NCBI GenBank assembly: GCA_964646515.1
Contig: CAZYES010000003.1
Coordinates: forward strand, 1-48,063
Reading direction: 5' to 3'
Source of the DNA: C7867-002 sp964646515
Lineage (GTDB): Bacteria; Patescibacteriota; Minisyncoccia; Phycocordibacterales; PALSA-1337
Length of the DNA stretch: 48,063 nucleotides
Shown here: piece after piece, positions 18,119 to 27,218 of the stretch
How positions within the stretch are numbered: the stretch's first letter is position 1
How the letters are laid out: every line of letters starts with the position of its first letter
Position numbers and translations under genes: made by a program
The notes under the pieces: generated by a model
Database searches by the model: none
Seen by the model: only the letters and a program-made list of their open reading frames with translations
What the model was told of the DNA's origin: nothing

Positions 18119-19147
18119 TTAGGAAACCGCCCACTCTACTTCTCCTTCAATCTCAATTCCTGTTTTATCTTTGACACACCGCATCAATTGCCTAGAAAAA
18201 TTGAAAACTTCCGTGGCAGTCGCGCCGGACCAAGCAACAAGAACAAGTGCTTGCTTTTCATAAGTGCCGACATTACCAACGGTCAAACCCTTGGCGCCAC
18301 AGACTCTGTCCAAAATCCAGCCAAGCGAAACTTTCATGCGACCATCAGATTCAGGGTAACCAGGTAGTTCCGGATATTTATTTTTTAGCTCCTTGAATTG
18401 TTCGGCGGTAACGATGGGATTCTTGAAGAAAGACCCAGCGGTTTTGTAATGTGTCCAATCTGGTAATTTATCTTTACGAATCTCAATAACCGCCAATCTG
18501 ACCTCTTTTAGAGTCGGGTTTGAAATACGTCTCTTGGCAAAATATTCTTTGAGATCTTTATAATCAATTCGTACTCTACCATTTTTGATAAGTTTATAAG
18601 TCACTTCCAAAACAATGTAACGGCCCTTTTCGTGTTTGAATACACTATCTCTATAGGTAAACCTGCAATCTTCATTGGACAATTCAACAAACTTCATGTT
18701 TGTCACGTCTAGAACACGTACTTTCGATATCGTATCGGAAACATCAGTGCCATACGCACCAACATTTTGTACTGGCGAAGCCCCAACCGTGCCGGGAATA
18801 AATGATAATCCTTCGAGTCCATAAAGCTCTCTAGAAACACAATTTTCCACAAGACTGTCGAAGTTTTCACCGGCCGCCGCTATTGCCAATACTTCGTCAG
18901 CTACACCGCTGTCGTCGAATCTAACCCCCATCATTTTCATATGTACAACGAGACCTCGATACCCGGAGTCAGGAAAAATCAGATTTGACCCGCCACCAAC
19001 AATCAATATCGGTAGCTCTCTATCTTGTGCGAACTTTACCGCCGAGATCAAATCGCCCTCATTCTCCACGGCACAAAAATACTTGGCTGGACCACCTATT
19101 TTGAAGGTCGTATAATCGGCCATTTTTATGTTTTCCTGAATAGTCAT
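18119..19147 (-). CDS. murB: UDP-N-acetylenolpyruvoylglucosamine reductase
   Basis: 342 residues, the size of type I MurB. It reduces UDP-GlcNAc-enolpyruvate to UDP-MurNAc with NADPH and FAD in peptidoglycan synthesis. Seen: TTFKIGGPAKYF, FAD-binding VGGGSNLIFPD (about 49-59), SFIPGTVGASPVQNVGAYGTDVSD, CRFTYRDSVFK, the catalytic serine region KTAGSFFKNP, and a C-terminal glutamate in GEVEWAV. It lies 63 bases upstream of secA in the same direction. A 12-base perfect palindrome lies just upstream (19166-19177). Confidence 0.96.
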   Translation of the reverse strand: MTIQENIKMADYTTFKIGGPAKYFCAVENEGDLISAVKFAQDRELPILIVGGGSNLIFPDSGYRGLVVHMKMMGVRFDDSGVADEVLAIAAAGENFDSLVENCVSRELYGLEGLSFIPGTVGASPVQNVGAYGTDVSDTISKVRVLDVTNMKFVELSNEDCRFTYRDSVFKHEKGRYIVLEVTYKLIKNGRVRIDYKDLKEYFAKRRISNPTLKEVRLAVIEIRKDKLPDWTHYKTAGSFFKNPIVTAEQFKELKNKYPELPGYPESDGRMKVSLGWILDRVCGAKGLTVGNVGTYEKQALVLVAWSGATATEVFNFSRQLMRCVKDKTGIEIEGEVEWAVS

Positions 19148-19165
19148 AAATACTACATTGCTAAA

Positions 19166-19177
19166 ATCTCATGAGAT
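19166..19177. promoter_or_regulatory. 12-base perfect palindrome upstream of murB
   Basis: ATCTCATGAGAT is fully self-complementary and lies 19-30 bases before the murB ATG. Possible operator; no binding protein is identified. Confidence 0.35.
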
Positions 19178-19195
19178 CCAAGCAAGATATCAATA

Positions 19196-19216
19196 AAAAT
19201 ACATCGTTTGTATTTT
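19196..19216 (-). terminator. Possible terminator for the ligase-like gene
   Basis: Eight-base stem AAAATACA/TGTATTTT with a five-base loop, followed on the minus strand by a short T-run. AT-only pairing makes it weak. Confidence 0.3.
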
Positions 19217-19227
19217 ATCAAATAACC

Positions 19228-19236
19228 TGTGGATAA
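19228..19236 (-). promoter_or_regulatory. Perfect DnaA-box consensus
   Basis: TTATCCACA on the minus strand, inside the murB/ligase intergenic region and just before the RNA promoter at 19242. Confidence 0.5.
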
Positions 19237-19241
19237 CCTCC

Positions 19242-19270
19242 TTGCTCTTTTGTCTCATTCATGTTAATAT
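19242..19270 (+). promoter_or_regulatory. Promoter of small RNA candidate 1
   Basis: TTGCTC (19242-19247), 17-base spacer ending in TGT, then TAATAT (19265-19270). It is an extended -10 promoter with start expected near 19277. No protein gene follows on this strand. Confidence 0.55.
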
Positions 19271-19276
19271 ATTCGC

Positions 19277-19346
19277 GTGAGTGCCCAAGTGGGCAATTCC
19301 AGTAAATGTTTCGCAAAGTGCCTCCCTCGGAGGCCTTTTGCGTTAA
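19277..19346 (+). ncRNA. Small RNA candidate 1 (two hairpins)
   Basis: A strong promoter at 19242-19270 leads into hairpin 1 (TGCCC at 19282-19286 pairing with GGGCA at 19291-19295, four-base loop) and hairpin 2 (19312-19325 with 19329-19342: 14 positions, one mismatch, one G-T pair, CTC loop). The second stem ends in a T-rich arm like an intrinsic terminator. The predicted RNA is about 65-70 bases. It does not match tRNA, 4.5S, 6S, tmRNA or RNase P signatures known to me. Identity unknown. Confidence 0.4.
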
Positions 19347-19366
19347 TATAAATCCAGTCTATTTTC

Positions 19367-19395
19367 TTGGTTTGCAAATAAATTTGTACTATAAT
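19367..19395 (+). promoter_or_regulatory. Promoter of hairpin RNA candidate 2
   Basis: TTGGTT (19367-19372), 17-base spacer, perfect TATAAT (19390-19395); start expected near 19402. It reads toward the 3' end of the minus-strand ligase-like gene. Confidence 0.5.
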
Positions 19396-19401
19396 GAGAA
19401 G

Positions 19402-19490
19402 AGATTGTACCCTGTGATGGCGGCGGTTGTACTCACATAAATTTAAACATTTTATCTGGAGCTCACACCCGTCGCCATCACTGGGTAGAA
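19402..19490 (+). ncRNA. Long-hairpin RNA candidate 2
   Basis: Positions 19409-19426 pair with 19469-19486: 17 of 18 positions, including one G-T pair and one T-T mismatch. The 42-base loop contains a small ATAAA/TTTAT inner stem. A promoter sits directly upstream. The 5' arm contains a tiny reading frame, MAAVVLT then stop (19417-19440). No T-run follows, so the 3' end is unclear; it may continue antisense into the ligase gene. Confidence 0.3.
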
Positions 19491-19494
19491 TTAA

Positions 19495-21720
19495 CTATTT
19501 CTGGATCTCTTTTATCGTAGCGTCTATTTGCTCTTTTAGCTCAGGGTTGTCTTTTTCTATGGATCGCAAGGTCGCAATTGCCGCTGATATCATACCGGCA
19601 GAATATTGAGTCTGCGCCAACTGTGCGCGAATATTAACATCCGATGGGTTATCCGCTATCAACTTTTTGTATACAGTAATTGCTTTATCATATTTCTTCA
19701 GAGAAGAATAAACTCCCGCCATCTGCAAAGTCTCAAATATAGTCAAGTCGTTATCAAACATCTCTCTGGCCAAGGCCTCTTTATTGTCAACTACAAGAGC
19801 AATAGCATACATCGATCTGGCTTGGCTAAAATCTGGCGCCGACTCGTAAGCCTGCTTCAAGAGAGCAACCCCCTTTTCTGTATCACCAGAATTCAAGTAA
19901 TCAGATGCCAATTCGAAAATTATTGATTGTTTGTCTGGGCTCAACTCATGAGCTTTCTCCAAAAATTGTCGCGCTTGATCCATCTGCCCGATTTGATTCA
20001 TCAGCGAGCCGGCCAAAGTATATATACGCGCGTCTTTTGGAGTAGCAGTAATCTGGGCTTGGACTTCCCTCATAGCCAGAGAAAAATAGGCCTGCTTGGT
20101 TGGACCGGGTATTTGCTGATTTGAAATTACGTTTGAAGTACACGATAGTATTTGCTCACGGATCTCTTGGTTAGCGACGTACGCGTTAACTTTAAGCGCC
20201 CTATCAAACAAAGTGGCATCCGGATAAATGCCCGGCTGTTGACTGTTGGCGCAAGATCGAAGTGCCGAAATGAGTCGCGTATTTGCTTGGATGACTCTAA
20301 CATTAAAGAAATAAACCGTTGCAAGCAAAAGCACAATAACAATTGGCGCCACGACATATTCTGCAACATCATTGCTCACTGGATTTTTGCCAAGCCATTT
20401 TATACTTTGCCCCTCTTTGAATGAACTGACAAAACCCAGCATGGCAAAGAACAAGACATAGCTAGCCAAGTTATCAAAGACGAAGACATTGTGGATAGCG
20501 TAAGCCACCAATAGCCCTGTAAATATACTTTTTTCTTTGATTCCAAGTGGCGATTTCCATACGGCAAATAGAAAGAGAACATAAAGAGCCAAGTAAGCGA
20601 CCAGACCAATAAATCCAGAAGCCACTAACCAATCCAGAAAAACACTATGAGCTCTATCAAACCATTGTTCCTGCCCATACATCTCGGGAGCATAGTTGGC
20701 GTTGAAAATATAATTGAAGTTCTCTTGACCCCAGCCAAGAATCGGTCTTTGCATTGCGCCCTCTAGAGCCATTGGCCAAATGTAGGCACGGGCTTGTTTC
20801 TTTACTTCGCTCAATGAGATCGTGGCTAGACGTTTGAGCACTTGGTTGTTTTGGATGAAAGAAGCCGAACGATTGAACCAGAAGATAACTCCCAAAAGGA
20901 CGATAAAACCCACTAGTCCCGCACAAACCCACCGCCACTTTTTCATCTCGCCTTTGCCGAAAATAGAGTACAACAAAAGCGCCAATATTAGTCCGCCAAT
21001 AAGTCCCAGAATGGTACCACGAGTTTGTGTTTGGAAAATTATGAAGGCGAACAAAATAGCGAGAATCGGGTAGGCCCATTCTAAGAACCGCCAGTTGGCA
21101 ATCTTCTTGGCTTTGGCCACAAAGAACAAGTAACTAGAGATAAATACATGGAACAACATATATATAGCCATGTAAGCAGAGTTACCGAGAGAGGCATCGA
21201 GACGAGTGCCACTTTGATGAATGTCAAACCAACCAAACAATTGACCTACGCCATATAAAGCAATAATCAATGCGATAAATAAAGAAAAGTTAAACCATCG
21301 ATGCCACAAGCGTCTGCCAGCCTCGCCATGACCGAACAGACTTGTGGCGATCATGAAGAATGCCCAAAGATGAATAATGGTTATCCAACCTTCCATACGC
21401 TCAAAATTCGACCAAAAGCTACGGAGAGGATTGACGCCGAGAAGATCTGCTAAAAGAGCGACGATGGCAAACAACGTCACTCCAATGGTGAGGGGGGTCA
21501 ACCTTGGTCGGTATTTGGCGTCTAGAAAAGCCAAAACAATCCATGAAGCAAAGGCGACTTCAATAATGAGACGGAAATACAGAGCCTTGCCGGTTATAAA
21601 GGGGAAAAAATATGAATCAACGACAATTAGCGGGAAAATGGGGATAAGAAAAAAAACAACAAGAGAGATGTAATAAGATATTTTTTTCATTTTTGCTGTG
21701 ATGCCCTCGCGTCTTTTCAT
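19495..21720 (-). CDS. O-antigen ligase/polymerase-like membrane protein with C-terminal TPR domain
   Basis: 741 residues. The N-terminal 460 residues hold about 11-12 membrane segments and the Wzy_C/WaaL-type periplasmic loop: RPILGWGQENFNYIF ... RAHSVFLDWLVASGFIGLVAYL. The histidine in RAHS is the usual catalytic candidate. Residues about 505-741 are soluble tetratricopeptide repeats (five or so, for example AGSLMNQIGQMDQARQFLEKA and AGVYSSLKKYDKAITVYKKL). Ligase-TPR fusions are common in CPR and Gram-positive genomes; they polymerise or transfer glycans, sometimes onto proteins. It is encoded opposite to and just before the wzm/wzt cluster, fitting a role in the same glycan. The start could instead be the ATG at 21690, which keeps the first membrane segment. 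Confidence 0.85.
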   Translation of the reverse strand: MKRREGITAKMKKISYYISLVVFFLIPIFPLIVVDSYFFPFITGKALYFRLIIEVAFASWIVLAFLDAKYRPRLTPLTIGVTLFAIVALLADLLGVNPLRSFWSNFERMEGWITIIHLWAFFMIATSLFGHGEAGRRLWHRWFNFSLFIALIIALYGVGQLFGWFDIHQSGTRLDASLGNSAYMAIYMLFHVFISSYLFFVAKAKKIANWRFLEWAYPILAILFAFIIFQTQTRGTILGLIGGLILALLLYSIFGKGEMKKWRWVCAGLVGFIVLLGVIFWFNRSASFIQNNQVLKRLATISLSEVKKQARAYIWPMALEGAMQRPILGWGQENFNYIFNANYAPEMYGQEQWFDRAHSVFLDWLVASGFIGLVAYLALYVLFLFAVWKSPLGIKEKSIFTGLLVAYAIHNVFVFDNLASYVLFFAMLGFVSSFKEGQSIKWLGKNPVSNDVAEYVVAPIVIVLLLATVYFFNVRVIQANTRLISALRSCANSQQPGIYPDATLFDRALKVNAYVANQEIREQILSCTSNVISNQQIPGPTKQAYFSLAMREVQAQITATPKDARIYTLAGSLMNQIGQMDQARQFLEKAHELSPDKQSIIFELASDYLNSGDTEKGVALLKQAYESAPDFSQARSMYAIALVVDNKEALAREMFDNDLTIFETLQMAGVYSSLKKYDKAITVYKKLIADNPSDVNIRAQLAQTQYSAGMISAAIATLRSIEKDNPELKEQIDATIKEIQK

Positions 21721-21807
21721 TCACGTGTGGACAAAAATTCAGAGGGAATTTAAACTTAAAATAATTTGTTGATAATAAATATACACGTAATGCACCATAT
21801 ACTACCC

Positions 21808-21813
21808 TATAAT
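21808..21813 (+). promoter_or_regulatory. -10 box of the wzm-wzt cluster
   Basis: Perfect TATAAT 16 bases before the ATG at 21830; no clear -35. It gives a leader of about 10 bases to 21830, or 40 to the alternative ATG at 21860. Confidence 0.4.
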
Positions 21814-21829
21814 GTGAAACCACTCAACA

Positions 21830-22684
21830 ATGACAAAAAAACATGCTAATATTGACCGCATGGCAACAAATGTTCTAGTAATCAGGACAAAAAAGATATT
21901 TAGCCTGCGAGATCTCAGGGAACTGTGGATTTATAGAGAATTATTATATTTTTTCTCCTGGCGCGACCTAAAAGTGCGATACAAGCAAACAGCCATCGGG
22001 GTTGCGTGGGCTATATTCCAACCATTTATCACCATGGTCGTTTTTACAGTTTTTTTTGGTGAACTAATAAAAGTACCATCTGATGGAGTACCATACCCTA
22101 TTTTTGTTATTGTGGGATTGCTTTTCTGGCAGTTTTTCTCAAGCGCCCTTTCAGATACCAGCAATGCATTGGTTAATAATCAAGCAATCATTACAAAGGT
22201 ATATTTTCCTAGACTTATACTCCCAATCTCTGTAGTCTTGACAAAATTGATAGATTTTGGGATCGCATCATTCATCTTAGTTGGCATGATGATCTATTAC
22301 GGATATACACCAAATGCTATTGGTTTATTGTTATTGCCCCTTTTACTTCTCATTACCTTTATGGCATCAACTGGAGCCGGGCTATTCCTAGCAGCCATCA
22401 ACGTCAAATATAGAGACGTACGATATGCACTACCGTTCCTTATACAAATTCTTCTATTTGTAACTCCTGTCATATATCCCGCCAGTATCACTGGTGCATA
22501 TTCCAAATTCCTAGCCATAAACCCGATGATGGGAGTCATTCAGAATGCTCGCGCAGCATTACTAGGTACTGCACCGATTAACTGGACATTGATAGGAGCT
22601 TCGTTTATAGGTACTTCTGTAATGTTACTCGTCGGTATATATGTATTTAAAAAGACTGAGAGATATTTTGCGGACATTATCTGA
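21830..22684 (+). CDS. wzm: Polysaccharide ABC transporter permease (Wzm type)
   Basis: 284 residues, six membrane segments, ABC-2 type. Signatures: LWIYRELLYFFSWRDLKVRYKQTAIGVAWAIFQPF (within about 27-63) and the C-terminal NPMMGVIQNARAALLG. With the ATPase of the next gene (48 bases downstream) it would export a finished or growing polysaccharide across the membrane. The second ATG at 21860 (MATNVLVIRTKK) is an equally plausible start and fits usual Wzm N-termini better. Confidence 0.92.
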   Translation: MTKKHANIDRMATNVLVIRTKKIFSLRDLRELWIYRELLYFFSWRDLKVRYKQTAIGVAWAIFQPFITMVVFTVFFGELIKVPSDGVPYPIFVIVGLLFWQFFSSALSDTSNALVNNQAIITKVYFPRLILPISVVLTKLIDFGIASFILVGMMIYYGYTPNAIGLLLLPLLLLITFMASTGAGLFLAAINVKYRDVRYALPFLIQILLFVTPVIYPASITGAYSKFLAINPMMGVIQNARAALLGTAPINWTLIGASFIGTSVMLLVGIYVFKKTERYFADII

Positions 22685-22732
22685 AATTAGAAATTAGAAA
22701 TTTTTATTTTGACGTTTACATTTTAAATTGAT

Positions 22733-24007
22733 ATGAATCCCGTCATCGAAGTAAAAAACATAGGCAAGAAATACAATATCATCCACGAACAAGGACGCTA
22801 TCTTGCCTTGCGTGATGTCCTCATGAATGTGTTGAGGTCCCCTTTTTCGATTCTGAAGTCAAAAGTCAAGCGGGCAACAGGTCTCGAAAAGAAAGAGGAA
22901 TACTGGGCATTGAAAAATATCAACTTCACAGTCAACAAAGGTGAGGTGATTGGCATCATAGGCAGAAACGGCGCAGGCAAATCAACTTTACTGAAGATCC
23001 TATCACAAATCACTCCCCCGACAACCGGCGAGGTTAGGATCACTGGCCGCGTCGGTTCACTCCTTGAGGTTGGTACCGGTTTCCATCCTGAACTCACAGG
23101 CAGAGAAAATATTATGCTGAATGGGGCAATACTCGGCATGACCAAGAAAGAGATCATAAAGAAATTCGACCAGATAGTTGAGTTTGCCGGCATAGAAAAA
23201 TTCCTAGACACCCCAGTCAAATATTATTCTAGTGGAATGTACGTGCGTCTCGCCTTCTCTGTCGCAGCTCACATGGAACCGGACATTCTCATAATCGACG
23301 AGGTTCTCGCCGTTGGCGACACAGAATTCCAGAAAAAGTGTTTGGGTAAGATGGATGAGATAACGAAAAAAGAAGGTAGGACAATACTATTCGTCAGTCA
23401 CAATATGGGAGCCATAGAGCAGTTGTGTAACAGATGTATCTTACTAGAAAACTCGGGAATAAAATTGACTGGTGAGACACAAAAAGTAATTGATTCTTAT
23501 ATCACCAACCGAAGAGAAAATACGCCGGCTGATTTTTCATATAGACTAAACCCTAACAAGGATGCCGGGATAACAAAGATATCAATACTTAATAAAGAGC
23601 AGAATCTATCTTCGAAAATACCTCTATCAGAACCGTTCACCATAGTGATAGAGTATGAGTTCTTGAGACCGATAAACAATGCGCTACTGATAATCATATT
23701 CTACTTTAGAAACGAATACTTGTTCCTGTCAGCAGAGTCGGATGAAACCATGAAATTGAAAGATTACCTGCCGGGTAAATACATAACCAAAGTGAGTATC
23801 CCCGCACACTTGTTCAACGTTGGTCACTATACGTTTGAGGTCGCCATCCATAGACCATATGAGATCGATTTTGATCGAAAGACTAATATAGATCTTGAGA
23901 TCCTAGATATCAATGATCCAAAATCAGTAATATTTAGGGGTAACAAATTTGGTCCGTTGTCAGTCATCCTAAGTTATGACACGGGATATCTAGGATTAAC
24001 AAAATGA
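22733..24007 (+). CDS. wzt: Polysaccharide ABC transporter ATP-binding protein (Wzt type)
   Basis: 424 residues. The nucleotide-binding domain (about 1-240) has Walker A GRNGAGKST (77-85), the signature SSGMYVRLAFSVA, and Walker B ILIIDEVLAVGD. The C-terminal part (about 260-424) is a beta-sandwich of the Wzt carbohydrate-binding type that selects the export substrate, often by its terminal modification. The long N-terminal insertion between residues 20 and 60 is usual for Wzt/TagH-like proteins. The stop codon overlaps the glf start by 4 bases (ATGA). Confidence 0.93.
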   Translation: MNPVIEVKNIGKKYNIIHEQGRYLALRDVLMNVLRSPFSILKSKVKRATGLEKKEEYWALKNINFTVNKGEVIGIIGRNGAGKSTLLKILSQITPPTTGEVRITGRVGSLLEVGTGFHPELTGRENIMLNGAILGMTKKEIIKKFDQIVEFAGIEKFLDTPVKYYSSGMYVRLAFSVAAHMEPDILIIDEVLAVGDTEFQKKCLGKMDEITKKEGRTILFVSHNMGAIEQLCNRCILLENSGIKLTGETQKVIDSYITNRRENTPADFSYRLNPNKDAGITKISILNKEQNLSSKIPLSEPFTIVIEYEFLRPINNALLIIIFYFRNEYLFLSAESDETMKLKDYLPGKYITKVSIPAHLFNVGHYTFEVAIHRPYEIDFDRKTNIDLEILDINDPKSVIFRGNKFGPLSVILSYDTGYLGLTK

Positions 24008-25110
24008 ATTTTCTGGGTAAGATCATAATTATCGGCTGTGGGATATCGGGCATTACTTTGGCAGAAAGATATGCTAACGTCCTAAAAGAAAAAGTCCTAA
24101 TACTAGAAAAGAGAAACCATATCGGTGGTAATTGCTTTGACTTTGAAAATAGTGATGGAATACTGGTGCCAAAATATGGCCCGCATTTCTTTCATACCAA
24201 CCATGGAAGCGTCTGGTCTTATGTAAACAAGTTCACAGAATGGTACCCGTACGAGCATCGTGTATTAAGTTATGTTGATGGTCAGTTGGTACCAATACCA
24301 GTTAATATCAACACCGTAAACAAGATATTCGGGGTAAACATACTAACAGAGACTGAGATGAAGATGTGGTTAGAAAAAAATAGATATAAAATTTCAAACC
24401 CCAAAAACAGTGAGGAGTCTGCGCTGAGACGGGTAGGAAAGGTCCTGTATGAAAAGATGTTTATGAACTATACAAAAAAACAATGGGATATGTACCCGTA
24501 CGAGCTCGATCCATCAGTGATGGATCGAATCCCAGTTAGGAATAATTTCGATGATAGGTATTTTACAGACAAATACCAGGCAATGCCCAAACATGGGTAT
24601 GCGAAGATGTTTGAACGAATGTTAGATAATGATAATATCGAAGTTAGACTGAATACAGATTACACAAAGATAAAGGATGAATTAAAAGGATACTCCAAAT
24701 TGTTTTTCACTGGTCCAATAGATCAATATTTCGAAAATAAATATGGTAAATTACAATATAGATCACTACAATTTGAATATGAGACTTATCAAACAGAATA
24801 TTTCCAGAAATCCACACAGATAAATTACCCAAACGACAATGATTACACGAGGATTACAGAACCAAAACATGCAACCGGGCAAAAAAACGCCAAGACAACA
24901 ATCATCAAAGAATATGCAACATGGGATGGTGAACCGTTTTATCCGATCCCAAATAAACAAAACCAGGCAATCTTTGAGCAATATCAAAAAGACACAGGGA
25001 TGTTGGAAAAAGAGGGCGTACATTTTGTTGGACGATTGGCAAACTATAAGTATTTCAATATGGATCAAGCGTTTGAAAATGCTCTAGAATTATTCAAAAA
25101 GACATCATGA
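24004..25110 (+). CDS. glf: UDP-galactopyranose mutase
   Basis: 368 residues, full length. It is a flavoenzyme that converts UDP-galactopyranose to UDP-galactofuranose, the donor for galactofuranose in cell-surface glycans. Seen: FAD-binding IIIGCGISGITLAERYA with EKRNHIGGNCFD, the substrate region YGPHFFHTN, FMNYTKKQWDMYPYELDPSV, and the C-terminal FVGRLANYKYFNMDQAFENAL motif. It overlaps both neighbours by 4 bases, showing tight coupling with wzt and the following glycosyltransferase. Confidence 0.96.
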   Translation: MNFLGKIIIIGCGISGITLAERYANVLKEKVLILEKRNHIGGNCFDFENSDGILVPKYGPHFFHTNHGSVWSYVNKFTEWYPYEHRVLSYVDGQLVPIPVNINTVNKIFGVNILTETEMKMWLEKNRYKISNPKNSEESALRRVGKVLYEKMFMNYTKKQWDMYPYELDPSVMDRIPVRNNFDDRYFTDKYQAMPKHGYAKMFERMLDNDNIEVRLNTDYTKIKDELKGYSKLFFTGPIDQYFENKYGKLQYRSLQFEYETYQTEYFQKSTQINYPNDNDYTRITEPKHATGQKNAKTTIIKEYATWDGEPFYPIPNKQNQAIFEQYQKDTGMLEKEGVHFVGRLANYKYFNMDQAFENALELFKKTS

Positions 25111-26324
25111 AAATAACTTTCTTTTTTACAGAATTTGGTAAATCAGGGGGGCCAATCATCCATTATAATTTTATGAATGGCTTAATTAAGAAAGGTCATA
25201 GTGTATACGCGGTGACAAGAAATGAAAGTATCAAATGGTATATAGACGCACAAAATGATTTCATCAACCGACCAACATCTAGAAACAATATAAGACGACT
25301 AGCGAAAAAAATCTATGTAATATTAAAAAAAATGGAACACTTCATTTCATCCAAGATCATTGGAAAAAATAAGCCAGACACCACGGCACGGGACGTTATA
25401 GATAAAATATCCAAATCATTGATCGAAAATTATAAAAAGCTCAACATCGACAGTGATATCCTAGTCGCATCACATACCTTTACCGCCGACGCCGTGTTCA
25501 AAATAGGTATGAACAAGAAGAAGATAGTGATGTACAACATGCATTTTGAAGAATTAATGGCCGAGAAAGAACTCGACAGAGCCGAGATACGAATGTTGAA
25601 CTACCTACCATTCAATCACATTTCCCTCTCTACATGGCTATACAAGATGTTTGAATACAATTATGGAATAAAATCGGAGATAATCACGCCTGGTATCGAT
25701 AGTAATATATTCGACAACCGGCCAAATATTGAGAAATATACCAGTGCCAATAAAATAAAATTGATAACCTATTGTGATCCATATAGAAGGTTCAAAGCTA
25801 TAAACCAACAAATAGACATATTGAAAAAAATATATGAAAAAAATAATAATATTGAAATATTAATATATGGAAATGACCCAAAAACTGATCTATTCCCATA
25901 TAAATTTTTAGGTTGGATCTCTCAATCACAGCTGTCAAAATTTTACGCCGAATCCCATGTATTATTATCATTCTCGTGGTATGAATCTTTTCCACTGCCA
26001 CCGATCGAAGCAATGGCCTGTGGTTGTACTGTGGCCGCTGGAAAATACGGGACCAGTGACTATCTAATAGATGACTACTCCGGAATAGTCATCAACCCAT
26101 TCAACATCGAAGAGAGTGCCAATAAGATATGTGATCTAATCAATAAACCTAAACTCATGTTTTCCCTGGCATCAAATGCATATAATACTTCACGCAAATT
26201 TGTATGGGAAAAACAGATCGACAAGATGAACAGCTTTTTGTCAGGATTAAAGTCACCAGAATTGGTAGACATAGGTAAGATCCAACATGGTAATCTAGAA
26301 GAACTAGATAAAATATATCACTGA
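25107..26324 (+). CDS. Glycosyltransferase family 4
   Basis: 405 residues, GT-B fold. The N-terminal domain starts ITFFFTEFGKSGGPIIHY with the glycine-rich acceptor loop. The C-terminal donor-binding domain carries the GT4 motif ESFPLPPIEAMACGCTVAAGKYG (about 293-315), with the paired glutamates that hold the nucleotide sugar. Cytoplasmic. It starts inside the last codons of glf, so a role with galactofuranose is possible but not demonstrated. Confidence 0.88.
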   Translation: MKITFFFTEFGKSGGPIIHYNFMNGLIKKGHSVYAVTRNESIKWYIDAQNDFINRPTSRNNIRRLAKKIYVILKKMEHFISSKIIGKNKPDTTARDVIDKISKSLIENYKKLNIDSDILVASHTFTADAVFKIGMNKKKIVMYNMHFEELMAEKELDRAEIRMLNYLPFNHISLSTWLYKMFEYNYGIKSEIITPGIDSNIFDNRPNIEKYTSANKIKLITYCDPYRRFKAINQQIDILKKIYEKNNNIEILIYGNDPKTDLFPYKFLGWISQSQLSKFYAESHVLLSFSWYESFPLPPIEAMACGCTVAAGKYGTSDYLIDDYSGIVINPFNIEESANKICDLINKPKLMFSLASNAYNTSRKFVWEKQIDKMNSFLSGLKSPELVDIGKIQHGNLEELDKIYH

Positions 26325-26333
26325 TCAATAAAT

Positions 26334-27218
26334 ATGAAAGTATCGATTTGCATTCCTACATACAATCAGACAAAGTGCCTCAGAAAGACTCTAGATTCTA
26401 TCTCGATCCAAGATTTTAAAGATTACGAAATAATCATCACTGATGACTCAATCGATGATAGTGTTGAAAAGATACTTATGAAATATGATTTCGGTGATAG
26501 ACTAAAATATTTCAAAAATAGATCTACTCTCGGTAGTCCGAGCAACTGGAACAAGAGTCTGCAACTAGCCTCTGGTGAATATATAAAGATAATGCACCAT
26601 GATGATTGGTTTTCAAAGACAGATAGTCTGAGAAAATTTGTTTGTATCTTAGATGAATCACCTCGATCAGACTTTGCATTCTGTACTTCACTCTCATCAA
26701 AGTCAACCGATACTACTATCGATCGACAACCCAAACCAGTGCCAAAAAAATTAGTTTGGAGATCAAGAGATCTAGGTCGTGGTCTATTGATAAACAATAT
26801 CATAGGAGCACCAAGCTCTACCATATTTAGAAAAAATAAATTATTTTTTGACCTCAATACTAAATGGCTTGTTGATGTAGATTTCTATATGCAAGCGCTT
26901 CGTAGTAATGATAATTTCATATACATAGATGAACCATTGGTGATAATAAACGAAACTCCCGGATCTCGAGTGACGGATAGCTGTAGAACAGCAGATGTAG
27001 AATTCAAAGAATGGTTATATGTATACAATAAATATTGGCCACGAGACATGTTCAATATAAAAGAATTGAGGTTTATCCGAATACTTCTCGATATATACAA
27101 CCTCGACTCTATACAAAAAGTCGAGAAAATCTCTGCAATCACTCCTAATAGAAAGACGCTGATTTTATTGATCTTTGTTAACAAAATAATACGTTTAGTC
27201 AGACCTCATATCAAATAA
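26334..27218 (+). CDS. Glycosyltransferase family 2
   Basis: 294 residues, GT-A fold: VSICIPTYNQTKCLRKTLDSI at the N-terminus, IIITDDSIDD, and the metal-binding HHDDW motif near residue 86. The acceptor-binding half has GAPSSTIFRK and LVDVDFYMQAL. No membrane segment. It lies 9 bases after the GT4 gene. Its last 24 bases overlap the convergent GT92 gene. Confidence 0.88.
   Translation: MKVSICIPTYNQTKCLRKTLDSISIQDFKDYEIIITDDSIDDSVEKILMKYDFGDRLKYFKNRSTLGSPSNWNKSLQLASGEYIKIMHHDDWFSKTDSLRKFVCILDESPRSDFAFCTSLSSKSTDTTIDRQPKPVPKKLVWRSRDLGRGLLINNIIGAPSSTIFRKNKLFFDLNTKWLVDVDFYMQALRSNDNFIYIDEPLVIINETPGSRVTDSCRTADVEFKEWLYVYNKYWPRDMFNIKELRFIRILLDIYNLDSIQKVEKISAITPNRKTLILLIFVNKIIRLVRPHIK

Larger units (their letters stand above)
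19148..19494. other. Intergenic region with two hairpin-RNA candidates and a DnaA box
   Basis: 347 bases between murB and the O-antigen ligase-like gene, both on the minus strand. From left to right: a palindrome (19166-19177), a stem with a minus-strand T-run (19196-19216), a perfect DnaA box (19228-19236), a plus-strand promoter with a two-hairpin RNA candidate (19242-19342), and a second plus-strand promoter with a long imperfect hairpin (19367-19486). No ORF longer than a few codons was found. Confidence 0.7.

Noticed and set aside
19402..19490. 4.5S, 6S or tmRNA gene
   Set aside because: The conserved loop and tRNA-like sequences of those RNAs are missing; only the long stem is present.
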